From NCBI GenBank assembly GCA_001600355.1, contig BCJU01000004.1, positions 1,302,001 through 1,366,000 of the forward strand: DNA of 64,000 nt, read 5' to 3'. A program made the position numbers and the translations under genes. The notes under the pieces were generated by a model. It searched no databases. It saw nothing but the letters and a program-made list of their open reading frames with translations, and had not been told where the DNA came from. The stretch comes from Meira nashicola (lineage: Eukaryota; Basidiomycota; Exobasidiomycetes; Exobasidiales; Brachybasidiaceae). This document shows, one piece after another, positions 1-11,091 of this stretch; the stretch's first letter is position 1, and each line of letters opens with the position of its first letter.

Positions 1-2814
1 ACTCTAGACCCCTTCCAGAGAACGGCAATCTCATCTATCGAAAGAGGAGAAAGTGTGCTTGTATCTGCGCATACATCTGCAGGCAAGACAGTCGTTGCAG
101 AGTACGCAATTGCACAATGTTTGAAAAACGGTCAAAGGGTTGTCTATACAAGTCCGATCAAAGCACTTTCAAATCAAAAATACAGAGAATTACAGAAAGA
201 ATTCAAGGATGTTGGATTGATGACAGGTGACGTCACAATCAATGCTGAAGCGAGTTGTTTGGTCATGACGACGGAAATTTTGCGTTCGATGCTTTATAGA
301 GGAAGCGAAATCATGAGAGAAGTAGCTTGGGTCATTTTTGATGAGATCCACTACATGCGTGATAGTGAAAGAGGTGTAGTTTGGGAAGAGACAATCATTC
401 TATTACCGCGCAAAGTGCGTTACGTATTCTTATCGGCTACAATTCCGAATGCTATGCAATTCGCCTCTTGGATCGCTCAAATTCACGTTCAACCTTGTCA
501 TGTCGTATATACGGATTTCCGCCCTACTCCATTACAACATTATTTGTTCCCTACTGGCGGAGATGGTATCCATCTTGTGGTTGACGAAAAAGGAACATTC
601 AGAGAAGATAATTTCCAAAAGGCCATGGGAGCATTAAGTGAAGGACGCGGTGAAGATCCTGCAGCGGCAGATAGCGGTAGAGGTAAGCAGAAGGGACAAA
701 CAAAAAAGGGAGGTCAAAAAGGACCGTCGGATATTTATAAAATTATCAAGATGATTATGATTAAGAATTATAACCCCGTCATCGTTTTTGCTTTTTCCAA
801 GAAAGAATGTGAATTTCTAGCTTTACAGATGAGTAAGCTGGAATTTAACACAAAAGAAGAAAAGGAGATGGTCTCACTCGTATTCAACAATGCTATCGGT
901 GCATTGCACGAAGAAGACCGATCACTACCGCAGATTGAGCATATTCTTCCCCTATTACAGCGCGGAATTGGAATCCATCATGGCGGTCTATTGCCTATTC
1001 TAAAAGAGATTATTGAACTTTTATTTCAAGAAGGATTGATCAAAGTTTTATTTGCTACAGAAACTTTCTCGATTGGTTTGAACATGCCCGCAAAGACTGT
1101 GGTCTTTACAGCTGTTCGAAAGTGGGACGGAAAAGAATTCAGAAATTTATCAAGTGGTGAATTTATTCAGATGTCAGGAAGGGCAGGTCGTAGAGGATTG
1201 GATGATAGAGGAATTGTGATTATGATGTTTGACGAAAAGCTTGAACCTGCATCGGCAAAGACTATGGTGAAAGGCGAAGCAGATCGATTGAATAGTGCTT
1301 TCCATTTAGGATACAATATGGTTCTCAATCTGATGCGCGTTGAAGGAATTTCACCTGAATTCATGCTCGAACGTTGTTTCTTCCAATTCCAAAGTGCAGC
1401 TTCTGTGCCCGAATTGGAGAACGAATTACGTGAAGCAAAAGATGCGGCAGATGCCATCATTGTTCCTCAAGAAGAAGAGACGAACGAATATTTTGGCTTG
1501 CACAAACAACTTGACGAACTCAACCAAAACTTCAGAGAGATCACAACACATCCGGATTATTCATTAACATTTTTGCAACCAGGTAGATTGGTAAAAATTA
1601 AATATGAAGATATCGATTTCGGATGGTGCTGCGTAGTGAATTATCAAAAGAAACATTCTGCCGCGAAAGGTAAACCTGCAGCTTCGCCAGAATCAGAGCA
1701 TAGTCAATATATCGTAGAATGTCTCATGCATGTCGCAAAAGGTGGCACTGTTCCCACAATGAGAGACGTCGTTCGTGGTTCGAGTACATTGGCATCTTCT
1801 GGATTGCATCCTATTAATCCTGATCAAGATGGAGAAATGGTCGTTGTACCAGTATTACTCTCAACCGTTCAAATGATCTCAGGTCTTCGATTAAAATTGC
1901 CAAAAGAGTTACGATCTCGTGACGCTCGACAACAAGTGAAAAATCGATTGCGCGAGCTATTCAATCGTTTCCCAGAAAAAGGTAAAGATGCCAAAGGTAT
2001 TCCCCTTCTTGATCCAATTAAAGATATGAAAATTACTGATGATGATTTCAAGTCATTATTGGGTAAAATCGCAATTTTAGAAAAAAGGTTATCTGAAACG
2101 GCTTTGTATAAATCAAAGGATTTGCCGACTTTATATAAATCATACAAGTCCAAGGAAGATGCAAATGAAAAGGTCAATTTATTAAAGAAACGTCTTGATG
2201 AAGCCCATTCGGTCATGCAATTGGACGAATTGAAATGCCGCAAACGTGTATTGCGTCGTTTAGGTTTTACAACGAATGACGATATCGTAGAAAAGAAAGG
2301 TCGCGTCGCTTGTGAGATCAGTACCGGTGATGAATTGTTATTGACAGAGATGATCTTTAACGGTGTCTTTAACGAATTGACTCACGAACAATGCGCTGCT
2401 TTGTTGAGCTGCTTCGTGTTTAATGAAAAATCTGATCAACAAATTCGATTGAAAGAAGACTTAGCAGGACCATTACGGATCATGCAAGATTCGGCTAGAA
2501 GGATTGCAAAAGTGTCTATCGAATCACGTTTACCGGTTAATGAAGAAGAATATGTTGCCGGCTTTCGTGTTGAATTGATGGACGCAGTTATGCAATGGTG
2601 TAAAGGAGCTAAATTTTCTGAAATTTGCAAATTGACAGATATTTTTGAAGGTTCAATCATTCGTGCATTTAGACGTTTGGCTGAATTAATTCGACAAATG
2701 GAACAAGCAGCAAATGCTATCGGTAATACAGAATTAAAAGAAAAATTTGAAGCTGCTCGCAGTAAATTAGAACGTGAAAAGAGTATCATTTTCTCACCAT
2801 CTTTGTATCTTTAA
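1..2814 (+). CDS. MTR4: MTR4-type exosome RNA helicase, 5' partial
   Basis: Ski2-like DExH RNA helicase of the TRAMP/nuclear exosome pathway, which unwinds RNA for 3'-5' decay in the nucleus. The reading frame is already open at base 1 (it begins TLDPFQ, a Q-like motif), so the true start lies upstream; the GTG at 55 is not a start. Motif I (SAHTSAGKT) is encoded at about 61-87, the DEIH Walker B at 340-351, and motif VI ([10 protein letters not shown]) at 1168-1197. The FDEIHYMRD wording fits Mtr4 better than Ski2. A KOW/arch insertion ([16 protein letters not shown] onward) and the C-terminal helical DSHCT domain ending [10 protein letters not shown] follow, both typical of Mtr4. The C-terminus appears complete with a TAA stop. 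Assignment is by motif recognition only. Confidence 0.93.
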   Translation, partial: TLDPFQRTAISSIERGESVLVSAHTSAGKTVVAEYAIAQCLKNGQRVVYTSPIKALSNQKYRELQKEFKDVGLMTGDVTINAEASCLVMTTEILRSMLYRGSEIMREVAWVIFDEIHYMRDSERGVVWEETIILLPRKVRYVFLSATIPNAMQFASWIAQIHVQPCHVVYTDFRPTPLQHYLFPTGGDGIHLVVDEKGTFREDNFQKAMGALSEGRGEDPAAADSGRGKQKGQTKKGGQKGPSDIYKIIKMIMIKNYNPVIVFAFSKKECEFLALQMSKLEFNTKEEKEMVSLVFNNAIGALHEEDRSLPQIEHILPLLQRGIGIHHGGLLPILKEIIELLFQEGLIKVLFATETFSIGLNMPAKTVVFTAVRKWDGKEFRNLSSGEFIQMSGRAGRRGLDDRGIVIMMFDEKLEPASAKTMVKGEADRLNSAFHLGYNMVLNLMRVEGISPEFMLERCFFQFQSAASVPELENELREAKDAADAIIVPQEEETNEYFGLHKQLDELNQNFREITTHPDYSLTFLQPGRLVKIKYEDIDFGWCCVVNYQKKHSAAKGKPAASPESEHSQYIVECLMHVAKGGTVPTMRDVVRGSSTLASSGLHPINPDQDGEMVVVPVLLSTVQMISGLRLKLPKELRSRDARQQVKNRLRELFNRFPEKGKDAKGIPLLDPIKDMKITDDDFKSLLGKIAILEKRLSETALYKSKDLPTLYKSYKSKEDANEKVNLLKKRLDEAHSVMQLDELKCRKRVLRRLGFTTNDDIVEKKGRVACEISTGDELLLTEMIFNGVFNELTHEQCAALLSCFVFNEKSDQQIRLKEDLAGPLRIMQDSARRIAKVSIESRLPVNEEEYVAGFRVELMDAVMQWCKGAKFSEICKLTDIFEGSIIRAFRRLAELIRQMEQAANAIGNTELKEKFEAARSKLEREKSIIFSPSLYL

Positions 2815-2923
2815 TCAACATTTATCTACCACTCAAAATTTGTACAATTCTGTGTTTTATTATCTATACATTTGAATAATCAATATTTCTTTTCTAATCG
2901 AAACCTACTGCTTCGTGTGCTAT

Positions 2924-3397
2924 TCATAATTCTACATGTCTTTGCTCAACCGTCAAAGGTACTTGATAATTTTCTGCCATTGGACTTAAATGATCCATAT
3001 CTGTATAATCTTCATCATAAGGTTCTATGTGTAATGTTCTCTTCCATTCTATCACTTGTAATCTTCCTTGAATTGCCCACCAAAACAAAAAAGCGACAAA
3101 GATTAATAAGATCAATCTAGCACAAAAAGAAGGTACATTTTCGGGATTCAATCTTGAATGTCTTGTTAATGTTTCAGCATACCTTCTTGCTAATTCTTCT
3201 GCTTCTGGACCTTGAGCAACGATTGAATCTCCGGTTAATGGATTTTGATGTGCGATCTTGTTCACAGATCGGCGTCGATCTTCGGATGATCGTACTTTTT
3301 CTTGGTCTGATGATTCAAATGCTTCAGTAATCTTTTCATTGGAAGATGACGTTCGAACTGAAGATGAGCTTGAGTCACGTTTACTTTTCGTTGACAT
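2924..3397 (-). CDS. small single-pass membrane protein, function unknown
   Basis: 157-residue protein that I do not recognise. The N-terminal half is Ser-rich and charged (MSTKSKRDSSSSSV...). One hydrophobic segment of about 20 residues (ARLILLIFVAFLFWWAI, residues about 92-110) looks like a transmembrane helix, followed by a short acidic/polar tail. There is no obvious signal peptide, so a tail-proximal single-pass topology is likely. The ATG has A at -3. It ends about 110 bases from the end of MTR4 (convergent) and its start faces the Rab-like gene (divergent). The steady coding look of the frame supports a real gene, but it could still be a chance frame. Confidence 0.55.
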   Translation of the reverse strand: MSTKSKRDSSSSSVRTSSSNEKITEAFESSDQEKVRSSEDRRRSVNKIAHQNPLTGDSIVAQGPEAEELARRYAETLTRHSRLNPENVPSFCARLILLIFVAFLFWWAIQGRLQVIEWKRTLHIEPYDEDYTDMDHLSPMAENYQVPLTVEQRHVEL

Positions 3398-3724
3398 TTT
3401 GATTATACTTTTCTGTCATTATTGCTTCATGAAAACAAAGTTCGTTATCCTTCTCTTGTGGCGGAGATGTACATATCATGTCATCAAGTGATCGTAATCA
3501 AAAGACTAGGTTATGCATACAAGCTTTGTTCCTGATTTCTTCTTCTGTGCAGGTTCTGTACTGCAGTACGTCCGCCTGCAGCAAATATGTACGCTACTGC
3601 AATTTAAGGGGGGCGGCGGATGTGTTGATCTTCTGAACTAGACTAGTAAGACGCGGTTGTCCTAAATGAAATTAATAATTTTTGTCAACACTTTTTTATT
3701 TTTTCATGTTCCACCCACCATCGA
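3398..3724. promoter_or_regulatory. divergent intergenic region
   Basis: Non-coding gap between the starts of the small membrane protein gene (minus) and the Rab-like gene (plus). It contains a perfect 12-base palindrome GTACTGCAGTAC at 3558-3569 and a pyrimidine/T-rich stretch just before the Rab-like ATG. No other element is recognised. Confidence 0.5.
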
Positions 3725-6136
3725 ATGGATGGAGTGAAAAAGATGTCAAGACCATTAAAAGTACTAATTATAGGCGATGGAGATGCAGGAAAAACTTCTT
3801 TACGTTCACGTTATTTAACAGATCAATTTAAGCCTGCTTATCGAGCAACGATAGGAGCAGATTTCGTATCAAAAACAATTGAAGTTTCAGTTCCCGTTCC
3901 ACGCGAAAGTCGAAGAAGGAGAAGGTTGAGTACAGCATCTTCTTCTGATTCTTGTCATTCTAATTGTGAAGTAGATGATCAAACTGAACAACAACAACAA
4001 CAAGCTGAGGCTGGCTCATCTTCACAACCACCAAAAGGAAAGACAAAAGCAGATCAACAAAAACGACCTCCACTCCAACATTCAAATACATCCGGACTTG
4101 CCGCTGCCACTGCTGCAAAACATCAAGAAAAAGTACGAGTAACTCTTTCAATTTGGGATACAGCAGGACAAGAACGATTTAGAAGTTTAGGAACTGCTTT
4201 TTATCGTGGTGCTGATGCGGTAATTATTGCATTTGATGTTACTAACAAAGGTGCTTTGGCACGTACCCTATCTTGGTATCGAGATTTTTGTTCGATGGGT
4301 GATTTGAGTGATGAATCGGATTTTGGTCTAACACCAAAGCAAAGACGTAAAGCGAAAGAGCAAAGGGAAAGGTTTTGTTGGGTTGCAGTAGGATGCAAAG
4401 GTGATCTCTTTACCGATTTAAAAAAAGAAAAACGGTCAAAGAGTCAAGACGATGATTGGCTTGGCACACCATGGCAAGTAGCAAGAAGTTGGTTCGATGG
4501 CCTTCAAACTAGATATCTTCCTCCAACTGAATCAGAAACTAATTCGTTTGCCCAATTTGATCCAGCCATACAAGCTGCTCAATTACCTCAGCCATACGCA
4601 ATTCATGATGAAGTGCCTGCTAATCCTGCAGATGTCTTAAGCAGACCAAGTCCTAAAAAGCAATCGATAGAAATCAATACAAACAATTCTAGCGATTCTA
4701 AAACTGATGCTAGACACCCTCAAGCTGGAACACCGCCTGGCGATGCTCAGACGCCAGGCAAAAATGCAAAGTTGGTTGAACAACCTTCACCGCTCAAACG
4801 TGGAAATCAAAAGAAAGTACATCCCATCGAACTTTGGCAAGAAGGACTTCCAATACCCAAAGCGAACGGTGGAAATGGAAAATCAGCCGATAGCACGTTA
4901 AGAAGTGGAACATATGAAAGGTCAAGGTACGATAGCACAACATCACAAAGTGGAAATAGTATCTATTATTCTGTTCGTGGAAGCACAATGATGAGTCAAA
5001 GTCCTGCTACGCCTTCTTCCAGCAGTCCTACACCAAATGGACGTGGAAATGGTGCATCTCGATCGAGCAAGCCGAACAATGGATCTCATACCCGTGATGC
5101 AAGCTTGAACAGTCGTCAAAGTTTCGGAAATGGATCTTTGAGATCACGAAAAAAGAGTAATCTTTCCGAAGTTTTGGTCGATGATACAGATGATTCAAGC
5201 GTGACACAATCTCAGAAACCAGTCAAGCCTCCATTGGTCTCAATTGATAGCGAACAGAGTAGCAGTGCTCGTACGGAAAGAGCAGGACCGAAGCAAGAGA
5301 ATGCAAAGAAAGAAAGTTCCGAAAAAGAAGATCTTGAAGATTCAATTGCAGCAATTTCTACCGTACCAAGTGGTGATCCAATTCCATTTCCTACAGAAAA
5401 TGACGAAGAAAAGGAAGAACAAATGGAAGGAATGAGAGCAAGAAGAAGGAAAAGGCTTAGCAGAATGTCGCAAAAGAGACAATCGATTGCAAGTCTATCC
5501 GCCATTGAAGCTGATGAAACTGCCATAATTGCGGAAAGGACTAAAGAACAACGATTAGAAGAACAAGAAGAAATTCGAGAGATTGAAGATGATGAAAGAG
5601 CTCATATGAAACGATCACTTAAAATACCAAAAGAAGAAATGGATGATAAGAGGATGACACTTTATTCCGCCAGACCATCTTCCACAACTTCCACCATTCG
5701 ACCAGCAGATGCTGATGTACTGCAAGATGGAGATGCAACTGAAATCATTGACGCTAATCAATCAAACCCTCAACACAATAATAATAATGATACCAATCAT
5801 GATGAATCTCTTGCAGTTCTTGATGATCAAAATCGAGACAGTGATGCCGAATCAGATCTATATGAAGATCACATAGAACAAGGATTTCGCCTGTTTTATA
5901 CCAGCGCCAAGACTGGTAATTCGATCGATGACGTTTTCCAACATATTGCCCATCGAGTTGCTCTAAAATGGACGTATGAAGAATGGGAAGAAGCACAGAG
6001 ACGTCAAGCTTGGGGATATGGACCAGAAGGTGAAGTTCGTACAGCGCCTCCTACCAATGAGGAAATCGAACGGGAAAGGGTTAAGAGGGCAATCAAGATC
6101 AGTCAAGGAAAGGGAACAGGTGGCTGTTGTTCATGA
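3725..6136 (+). CDS. Rab7-like small GTPase with giant insertions
   Basis: 803-residue protein built on a Rab fold. P-loop GDGDAGKTS is at residues 17-25, switch I RATIGADF at about 40-47, G3 WDTAGQERF at 144-152, SLGTAFYRGAD just after, G4-like CKGD at 224-227, and the G5 SAK at 727-729. It ends GGCCS, a plausible dicysteine geranylgeranylation tail. The switch and G3 wording resembles Rab7/Ypt7. An insertion of about 80 residues (Arg/Ser/Gln-rich) splits beta2 and beta3. A low-complexity charged insertion of about 460 residues lies between G4 and G5. A normal Rab is about 200 residues. The usual Asn of NKxD is Cys here. It probably acts in vesicle/vacuole traffic, but guanine specificity may be altered. 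The frame is open throughout, so the insertions are translated unless unseen splicing removes them. Confidence 0.88.
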   Translation: MDGVKKMSRPLKVLIIGDGDAGKTSLRSRYLTDQFKPAYRATIGADFVSKTIEVSVPVPRESRRRRRLSTASSSDSCHSNCEVDDQTEQQQQQAEAGSSSQPPKGKTKADQQKRPPLQHSNTSGLAAATAAKHQEKVRVTLSIWDTAGQERFRSLGTAFYRGADAVIIAFDVTNKGALARTLSWYRDFCSMGDLSDESDFGLTPKQRRKAKEQRERFCWVAVGCKGDLFTDLKKEKRSKSQDDDWLGTPWQVARSWFDGLQTRYLPPTESETNSFAQFDPAIQAAQLPQPYAIHDEVPANPADVLSRPSPKKQSIEINTNNSSDSKTDARHPQAGTPPGDAQTPGKNAKLVEQPSPLKRGNQKKVHPIELWQEGLPIPKANGGNGKSADSTLRSGTYERSRYDSTTSQSGNSIYYSVRGSTMMSQSPATPSSSSPTPNGRGNGASRSSKPNNGSHTRDASLNSRQSFGNGSLRSRKKSNLSEVLVDDTDDSSVTQSQKPVKPPLVSIDSEQSSSARTERAGPKQENAKKESSEKEDLEDSIAAISTVPSGDPIPFPTENDEEKEEQMEGMRARRRKRLSRMSQKRQSIASLSAIEADETAIIAERTKEQRLEEQEEIREIEDDERAHMKRSLKIPKEEMDDKRMTLYSARPSSTTSTIRPADADVLQDGDATEIIDANQSNPQHNNNNDTNHDESLAVLDDQNRDSDAESDLYEDHIEQGFRLFYTSAKTGNSIDDVFQHIAHRVALKWTYEEWEEAQRRQAWGYGPEGEVRTAPPTNEEIERERVKRAIKISQGKGTGGCCS

Positions 6137-6235
6137 TTCAAAATGAAACTTTATTTTTTATATACCCATTCCTATTTGTGGAATTATGATTTAAGCATAT
6201 GTCAGAAGTGAAATATATGCGATACGTTCATGAAT

Positions 6236-7192
6236 CTATTCGTTTGTAAATTTGGCCTGAATGAGCAATTTAAAAATATTAGTATCCCTTTCCACTGTTT
6301 AAAACAATGCCGCCTATACACTCACCTTTCTCTTTTCTGCAAAGGCTGCCATACCCTCTTTTTGATCCTTGGTAGCAAACAAGGCTTGGAACATACGACG
6401 TTCAAATCGTAATCCTTCTGCTAAATTGAGTTCGAAAGATGCATTGACTGCTTCCTTTCCAGCTTGAACGGCAATTGAACCTTTTGATGCAATCTTTTCG
6501 GCAACTTTGACTGCTTCTTCTACAACATCACCTTCTACAACTCTGCTTACCAATCCACGTGAAGCGGCTTCAGCAGCGGTTAAACCACGACCTGTTAAAA
6601 CTAATTCCATTGCTAAAGATTTACCTAAAGCTTTTGTTAATCTTTGTGTACCTCCAGCTCCTGGAATTACGCCTAAATTGATCTCCGGTTGACCGAAATT
6701 CGCCGATGGAGCAGCCAAGATGATATCGCACATCATTGCTAATTCTGCTCCACCTCCTAAAGCATGACCGCTAACGGCAGCAATGATTGGTTTGCGAATG
6801 GTTGTTAATCTTGTCCAATGTCCTAAAAAGTTATTCTTGTATGCCGATTGAAATTCTTTATCACGCATTTCTTTAATATCTGCTCCAGCAGCGAATGCTT
6901 TCTCACTTCCGGTTAAAACGATTGCGCCAATTGCTTCATCTTCGTCTGCCTTTTCTGCTGCATCATTTAATTCATGAAATAAAGCAGAATTTAGAGCGTT
7001 TAAAGCTTTTGGCCTGTTCAATGTGATTTGCGTAACATTTGGCTTCGGTTGAGAAACGAGAATGTGTTCGTACGATAAACGGGGAGAAGTTGATAAATGA
7101 CGACATCCGAAAGAGGCGAATTGTGCGTTTGAACGACAGACCGAACTGCCAAGCACATTTCGGCTCATTGGCGTACGTAAAACATTAAACAT
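6236..7192 (-). CDS. mitochondrial enoyl-CoA hydratase, two exons
   Basis: Crotonase-family enoyl-CoA hydratase (ECHS1 type), which hydrates 2-enoyl-CoA in mitochondrial beta-oxidation/amino-acid catabolism. CDS is complement(join(6236..6256,6326..7192)). The start is the ATG at 7192 (MFNVLRTPM...); the upstream in-frame codons are less likely. The N-terminus is Arg/Ser-rich without acidic residues (mitochondrial presequence ending near LSTSPRLSY). Oxyanion-hole and catalytic regions are visible: [20 protein letters not shown] with the first Glu, and [15 protein letters not shown] with the second Glu. A naive reading runs into VSV-stop. A 69-nt intron (6257-6325) with donor GTGAGT, branch TACTAAT and acceptor CAG gives the family-like end EKRK-AKFTNE-stop instead. 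Confidence 0.93.
6257..6325 (-). other. intron in enoyl-CoA hydratase gene
   Basis: 69-nt phase-0 intron with donor GTGAGT, branch-like TACTAAT and acceptor TTCAG. It removes an in-frame TAG and joins the last six codons of the hydratase. Confidence 0.88.
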
Positions 7193-7927
7193 GATTAAAT
7201 CTTTTCTTTTCACTCTTATGATCAAAGATGGAAGTAGGAAGTTTACGTGTTCATAACAATCACTCCATCTTCTTCCTATTCTTGATTACTCTTTGCCTTT
7301 TTTGAGAAGCACATTTTGGCGGCCAATTCTCCGCATACTCCGCTGACCGGGAGAGACTGACAGACTATTCGAAACACTGCTTATACGCCTTAAAATGTGG
7401 AACCGGTTAATGACCGTGCGTTTAAAAGTGACTTTGTGTGCCGGTGCTCGGGGAGGGCTTGAAAGCTACGCGGTGCGTTCTGGGCGTAACGGGGTGGAAG
7501 TGCTTTTAAAAAGGGCTTTGTCGAAATTTTTAGTGCTTATAAAATGAGGTTGAAAGGTGATGGGCGTAAGGAAAGCATCATACAATATTCACGTGTAAAC
7601 GCGGTGCTAAATCCTACCTCTCTTGCTCGCTCATGGTAAAGAACAAAGGGAGAAGATGAAATTGAATTCTTTTACTTCTGATCAGATGAAAGAACAAAAG
7701 AAGGAGCAGTAAAGATGGTAACTCGGCAAGAAGTCAAATTACCAAAAAGAACAAGGGTAAATAAAATGCATTGCGGACTTTTTGGATTGACCAATTTGCA
7801 TTAATTAACCTTTTTTGAATAGCCGAACAGAAATTGTGCCAAAAAAGAAAGGCATGAATATCTTGACGTAAGACGGTCCGAAAGTGTGCGCCACTGGAAA
7901 TCAATGACATATCACACGGCTGAAGTT

Positions 7928-7958
<31 letters not shown>

Positions 7959-8137
7959 TAAGCACAGCCAAATAACATCAATGCAACTTCATTTATACAT
8001 TTTATATGCTCAGTCAATTGCCCGTAATGGATATATAAAGTACAATGTTTCGTTACTTCCTACCGTCTACTTCTTGATCTTGTGTGAGCTGTAATAGCAA
8101 CTTAACACTGTTTCGTTGAAGTTTTTAGATTTTGAAG
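7193..8137. promoter_or_regulatory. divergent intergenic region with AC repeat
   Basis: 945 bases between the starts of the enoyl-CoA hydratase gene (minus) and the F-box gene (plus). It holds an (AC)n microsatellite at about 7931-7959, a GC-richer block near 7300-7510, and a T/A-rich stretch. I see no convincing gene. Confidence 0.5.
7931..7959. repeat. (AC)n microsatellite
   Basis: About 14 uninterrupted AC units inside a promoter region, directly visible. Confidence 0.9.
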
Positions 8138-10887
8138 ATGAGTGCTGATCGATGGACGTCATTACCCGGCAAAGTATGCGATCTTCTTGTCGCTCGAATT
8201 TTGGAAGTGCAGCCAGAATCTGCCCATTCTCTTCTTTCTACATGTAAAACGTTGAGAGATTCGACTTGTAGATCTTTATATCAAGGTACGTTACTGAGTT
8301 TCACAAATGAAGAAAATTTCTCAATGCTGAATTAACACTCTTTCATACCTACAGAATTGTACATCATCGATAGTGAAGAAGCATTTGATATTCCTTCCGT
8401 GGATACAAGGCTGGCAACCGTGTTTGCAAATGTCAAGGGGTAAGAATACCATATATGCATGAAAAATGCTAACTCAATATGTTCTGATGTTCTCTTTTTT
8501 TTGTTTTCCAAATAGCTATGCCAAATTCGTTCGAATTATCACAATTGTACCACAACCGATTTTACATAGCTCTTTGACGTCTAGTACAGATTCAAGCGAA
8601 GACGAAGCAAGAAAGGATGATTTCCTGACGCCAAAACAATTGGGCAGAATCTTGGCAACTTTTTCTAATTTAGAAGCTATCATTTGGGCTTCAGATCGCG
8701 TTCCACCACCTCAATTTTGTGATCTTGTGAGCATTTTATGTCCTCGTGTCGATTCATTATACGTCAGGCCAGCATTTTCTGCGCTTCAAGTTGGTCCTGA
8801 GCATAGATGGTCAGCACAAGGTATTTCTAAGTTGAGCAATTTGAAAACGTTTGCGATTTCTCATGTATCTGCTGAAGGCATTCGAAGGATCACAACTCTA
8901 TTACCCGTCGCCGAAAAGCTTACTACCCTAACCATTGACAGTCAATTTGCCGATGATCAACTTTTGCGGGCAATGGGAGAAATGAAAGTACTCTACAGCC
9001 TTGTATTACGCTGTAGTGGAACAAAAGTGACGGATAAAGGCATAATTTCGCTATTGGAGAACAGCAACACTTTAAATTACCTTGAATTGAACGAGCTGGA
9101 AGGTCGATTGAGCAAAAATCTTTGGTACAATATCAACATGCTTCCCGATACACTGCAACACTTCAAGATGTCTTACTCCGAAGAAGGTCCGCATCATAGC
9201 TGGGTAACGGATCACTTGGACGGAATTTTTCAGCTATTCTCACTTTCACAAACTCCTTTAAAAACATTTTCAATCACAACAATATTGCCAGAGTGTTTTT
9301 ATTTACAGGTTCCGAAAAGCGAAGCAAGTGCTCAGAATCTCAATTCGACAACATTTCAACTGAGAAGATCCTACCAAAATGCTTGTGATGATAAAATTGC
9401 GCCACGAAAGATGCCGGAAGATGCATTGGAAAAGATTTTGCTACACGGAGAAGAGTTGGAAATATTGGAATTGGACATGTACGAGCTTTGCACGGAAGAT
9501 GTTCGAAAATTGATGGACAGATGCAAACAGTTGCGACACTTGCGTATATTGCTCAATTCGCCATTGACAAAGCTAGTGAGTAGACAGCATGAATAATTCA
9601 AAACTCGCAAAATTACTGATCACTTTGAAACCTTTTACATGACAGTTTGGATTATCTTCTAGTTTCGTACAAATGACAAAGTTGGAGAAACTCTCTGTCA
9701 GTTTAACTGAACTACATTGTCCTTTGCCGGGCATCATACAAATTCAGCAAGATGGCAAAGGTAAAGTTCATGGACGAACAAATTCTGAGGACACTGAATC
9801 GGCTAAAAGCCCAAAAATGACAAATGCATCACCGATTATCACGCACGCCTCTTTGACGGGTTGTCCTAACTCTGTACCACCACAATCCCCAAGCGTTCCA
9901 AAAGGTCTCTTGATCATAAATGCTGAAGGTGGAATTGCGGGCGATAAGTTAGGCAGTAAGAATGATTGGATTTCCAATACAAATGTGACAGATGCATGTA
10001 TTCCTCCCAAACGAGAAATTCGAAAACTTGCAAGACGCTGTCCAAGCTTGAGAACGATTAATTGGTATGGTCGATTAGGTAAAGGTGAATGGAGTATCAT
10101 TCCTGCTGCTACAACATTGCAAACGGGTATCATCTTTACACCTATCTATCTTATTGAGGATCGAGATCGCGATAAGTGCACAAGTTTGACTACGGGTGCA
10201 GATGTGGAAAGATTTATCATCTCACGTAGAATTGCCAATCTTCCTATCACCGGTAGCGGCGGCATGGAACGTAATGAGAGACAAGAGGTCAATATTGATG
10301 TGGATAATAAGTTGGCTTCATTACCTCCAGCATTATTGGACGATGTAGAATTCCCAAGAATCGAAACAGGAATGCCTCGAGGTGCTGCGCCTTCATCACC
10401 TATCAGTTTGCACGCCTACTCTTCCCGTGATACTAGTACAACTTTAGTAAGCTCGCCAACTTTGAGCAACAAAAGTCCAAAGATGCCAATACGTTATGCG
10501 GTCGGATTACCGTCATCACATGCATTTTCTACTACTACTTCTTCTATCTGGGACAAAGAAGAAGCTCGAAAGCATCCCGATCAACGTTCTTATGCTGAAG
10601 CGACCAACAAGAACAATAAAGATACTACAAGCCCAAGAAGAGAAGCATTCACCGCCACGAGAGCGCGTTCTTCAAGCCATGTAGTTTCGAGTTGGAATCC
10701 TCCTCAATCTACATTCAATAAGGAAACTGTATCTCCTCAAGAAGCTCGAAGGGCGAGCATTGTGACAACGAACAATTTACCAGAGCATACGAGAGAAAAA
10801 AGTGGAAACAATACGAAGCGTGGTAGCACTTTACCTAAGAAGCCAACATTCACACCCGCAAGGAGAGCCAGTCAGCCTTCTAGCTAG
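8138..10887 (+). CDS. F-box / leucine-rich protein, four exons
   Basis: CDS is join(8138..8285,8355..8439,8516..9575,9646..10887), 844 residues. The three introns (69, 76 and 70 nt) have donors GTACGT, GTAAGA and GTGAGT, acceptors CAG/TAG/CAG, and all keep frame. The last joins ...SPLTKL to FGLSSSFVQM. The N-terminus has an F-box-like pattern (SLPGKVCDLLVARIL ... LLSTCKTLRDSTCRSLYQ). The middle is a series of imperfect leucine-rich repeats (for example LTTLTIDSQFADDQLLRAMGE and LRTINWYGRLG). The C-terminal ~250 residues are disordered, Ser/Thr/Pro/Lys-rich. It is likely a substrate adaptor of an SCF-type ubiquitin ligase; the substrate is unknown. The F-box call is moderate; the exon structure is well supported by frame continuity. 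Confidence 0.8.
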
Positions 10888-11091
10888 ATTGAATGTGCAT
10901 TTGCATTCTCCAATGTTTTTTTTTTTTTTTAATTTTTTTTAATTTTTCACTTCAATTTCGGCAATTCAAACAATCAATTGTACATTCGCACCGCATACAT
11001 ATCCCTATCATAGCAATCTCTCTTTTCATTCTTCAATTATGTTGTTATCTAGAATAATTTCATTTCTCATTTTATTGTATTATGATGATGA

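Noticed and set aside
7931..7959. AC repeat as a CRISPR-like or functional array
   Set aside because: Simple dinucleotide microsatellite without spacers; fungi have no CRISPR arrays.
9597..9672. F-box locus as two separate genes (8138-9596 and 9673-10887)
   Set aside because: A 70-nt intron (9576-9645) with GTGAGT, TACTGAT and CAG joins both frames in phase 0 into one leucine-rich protein.
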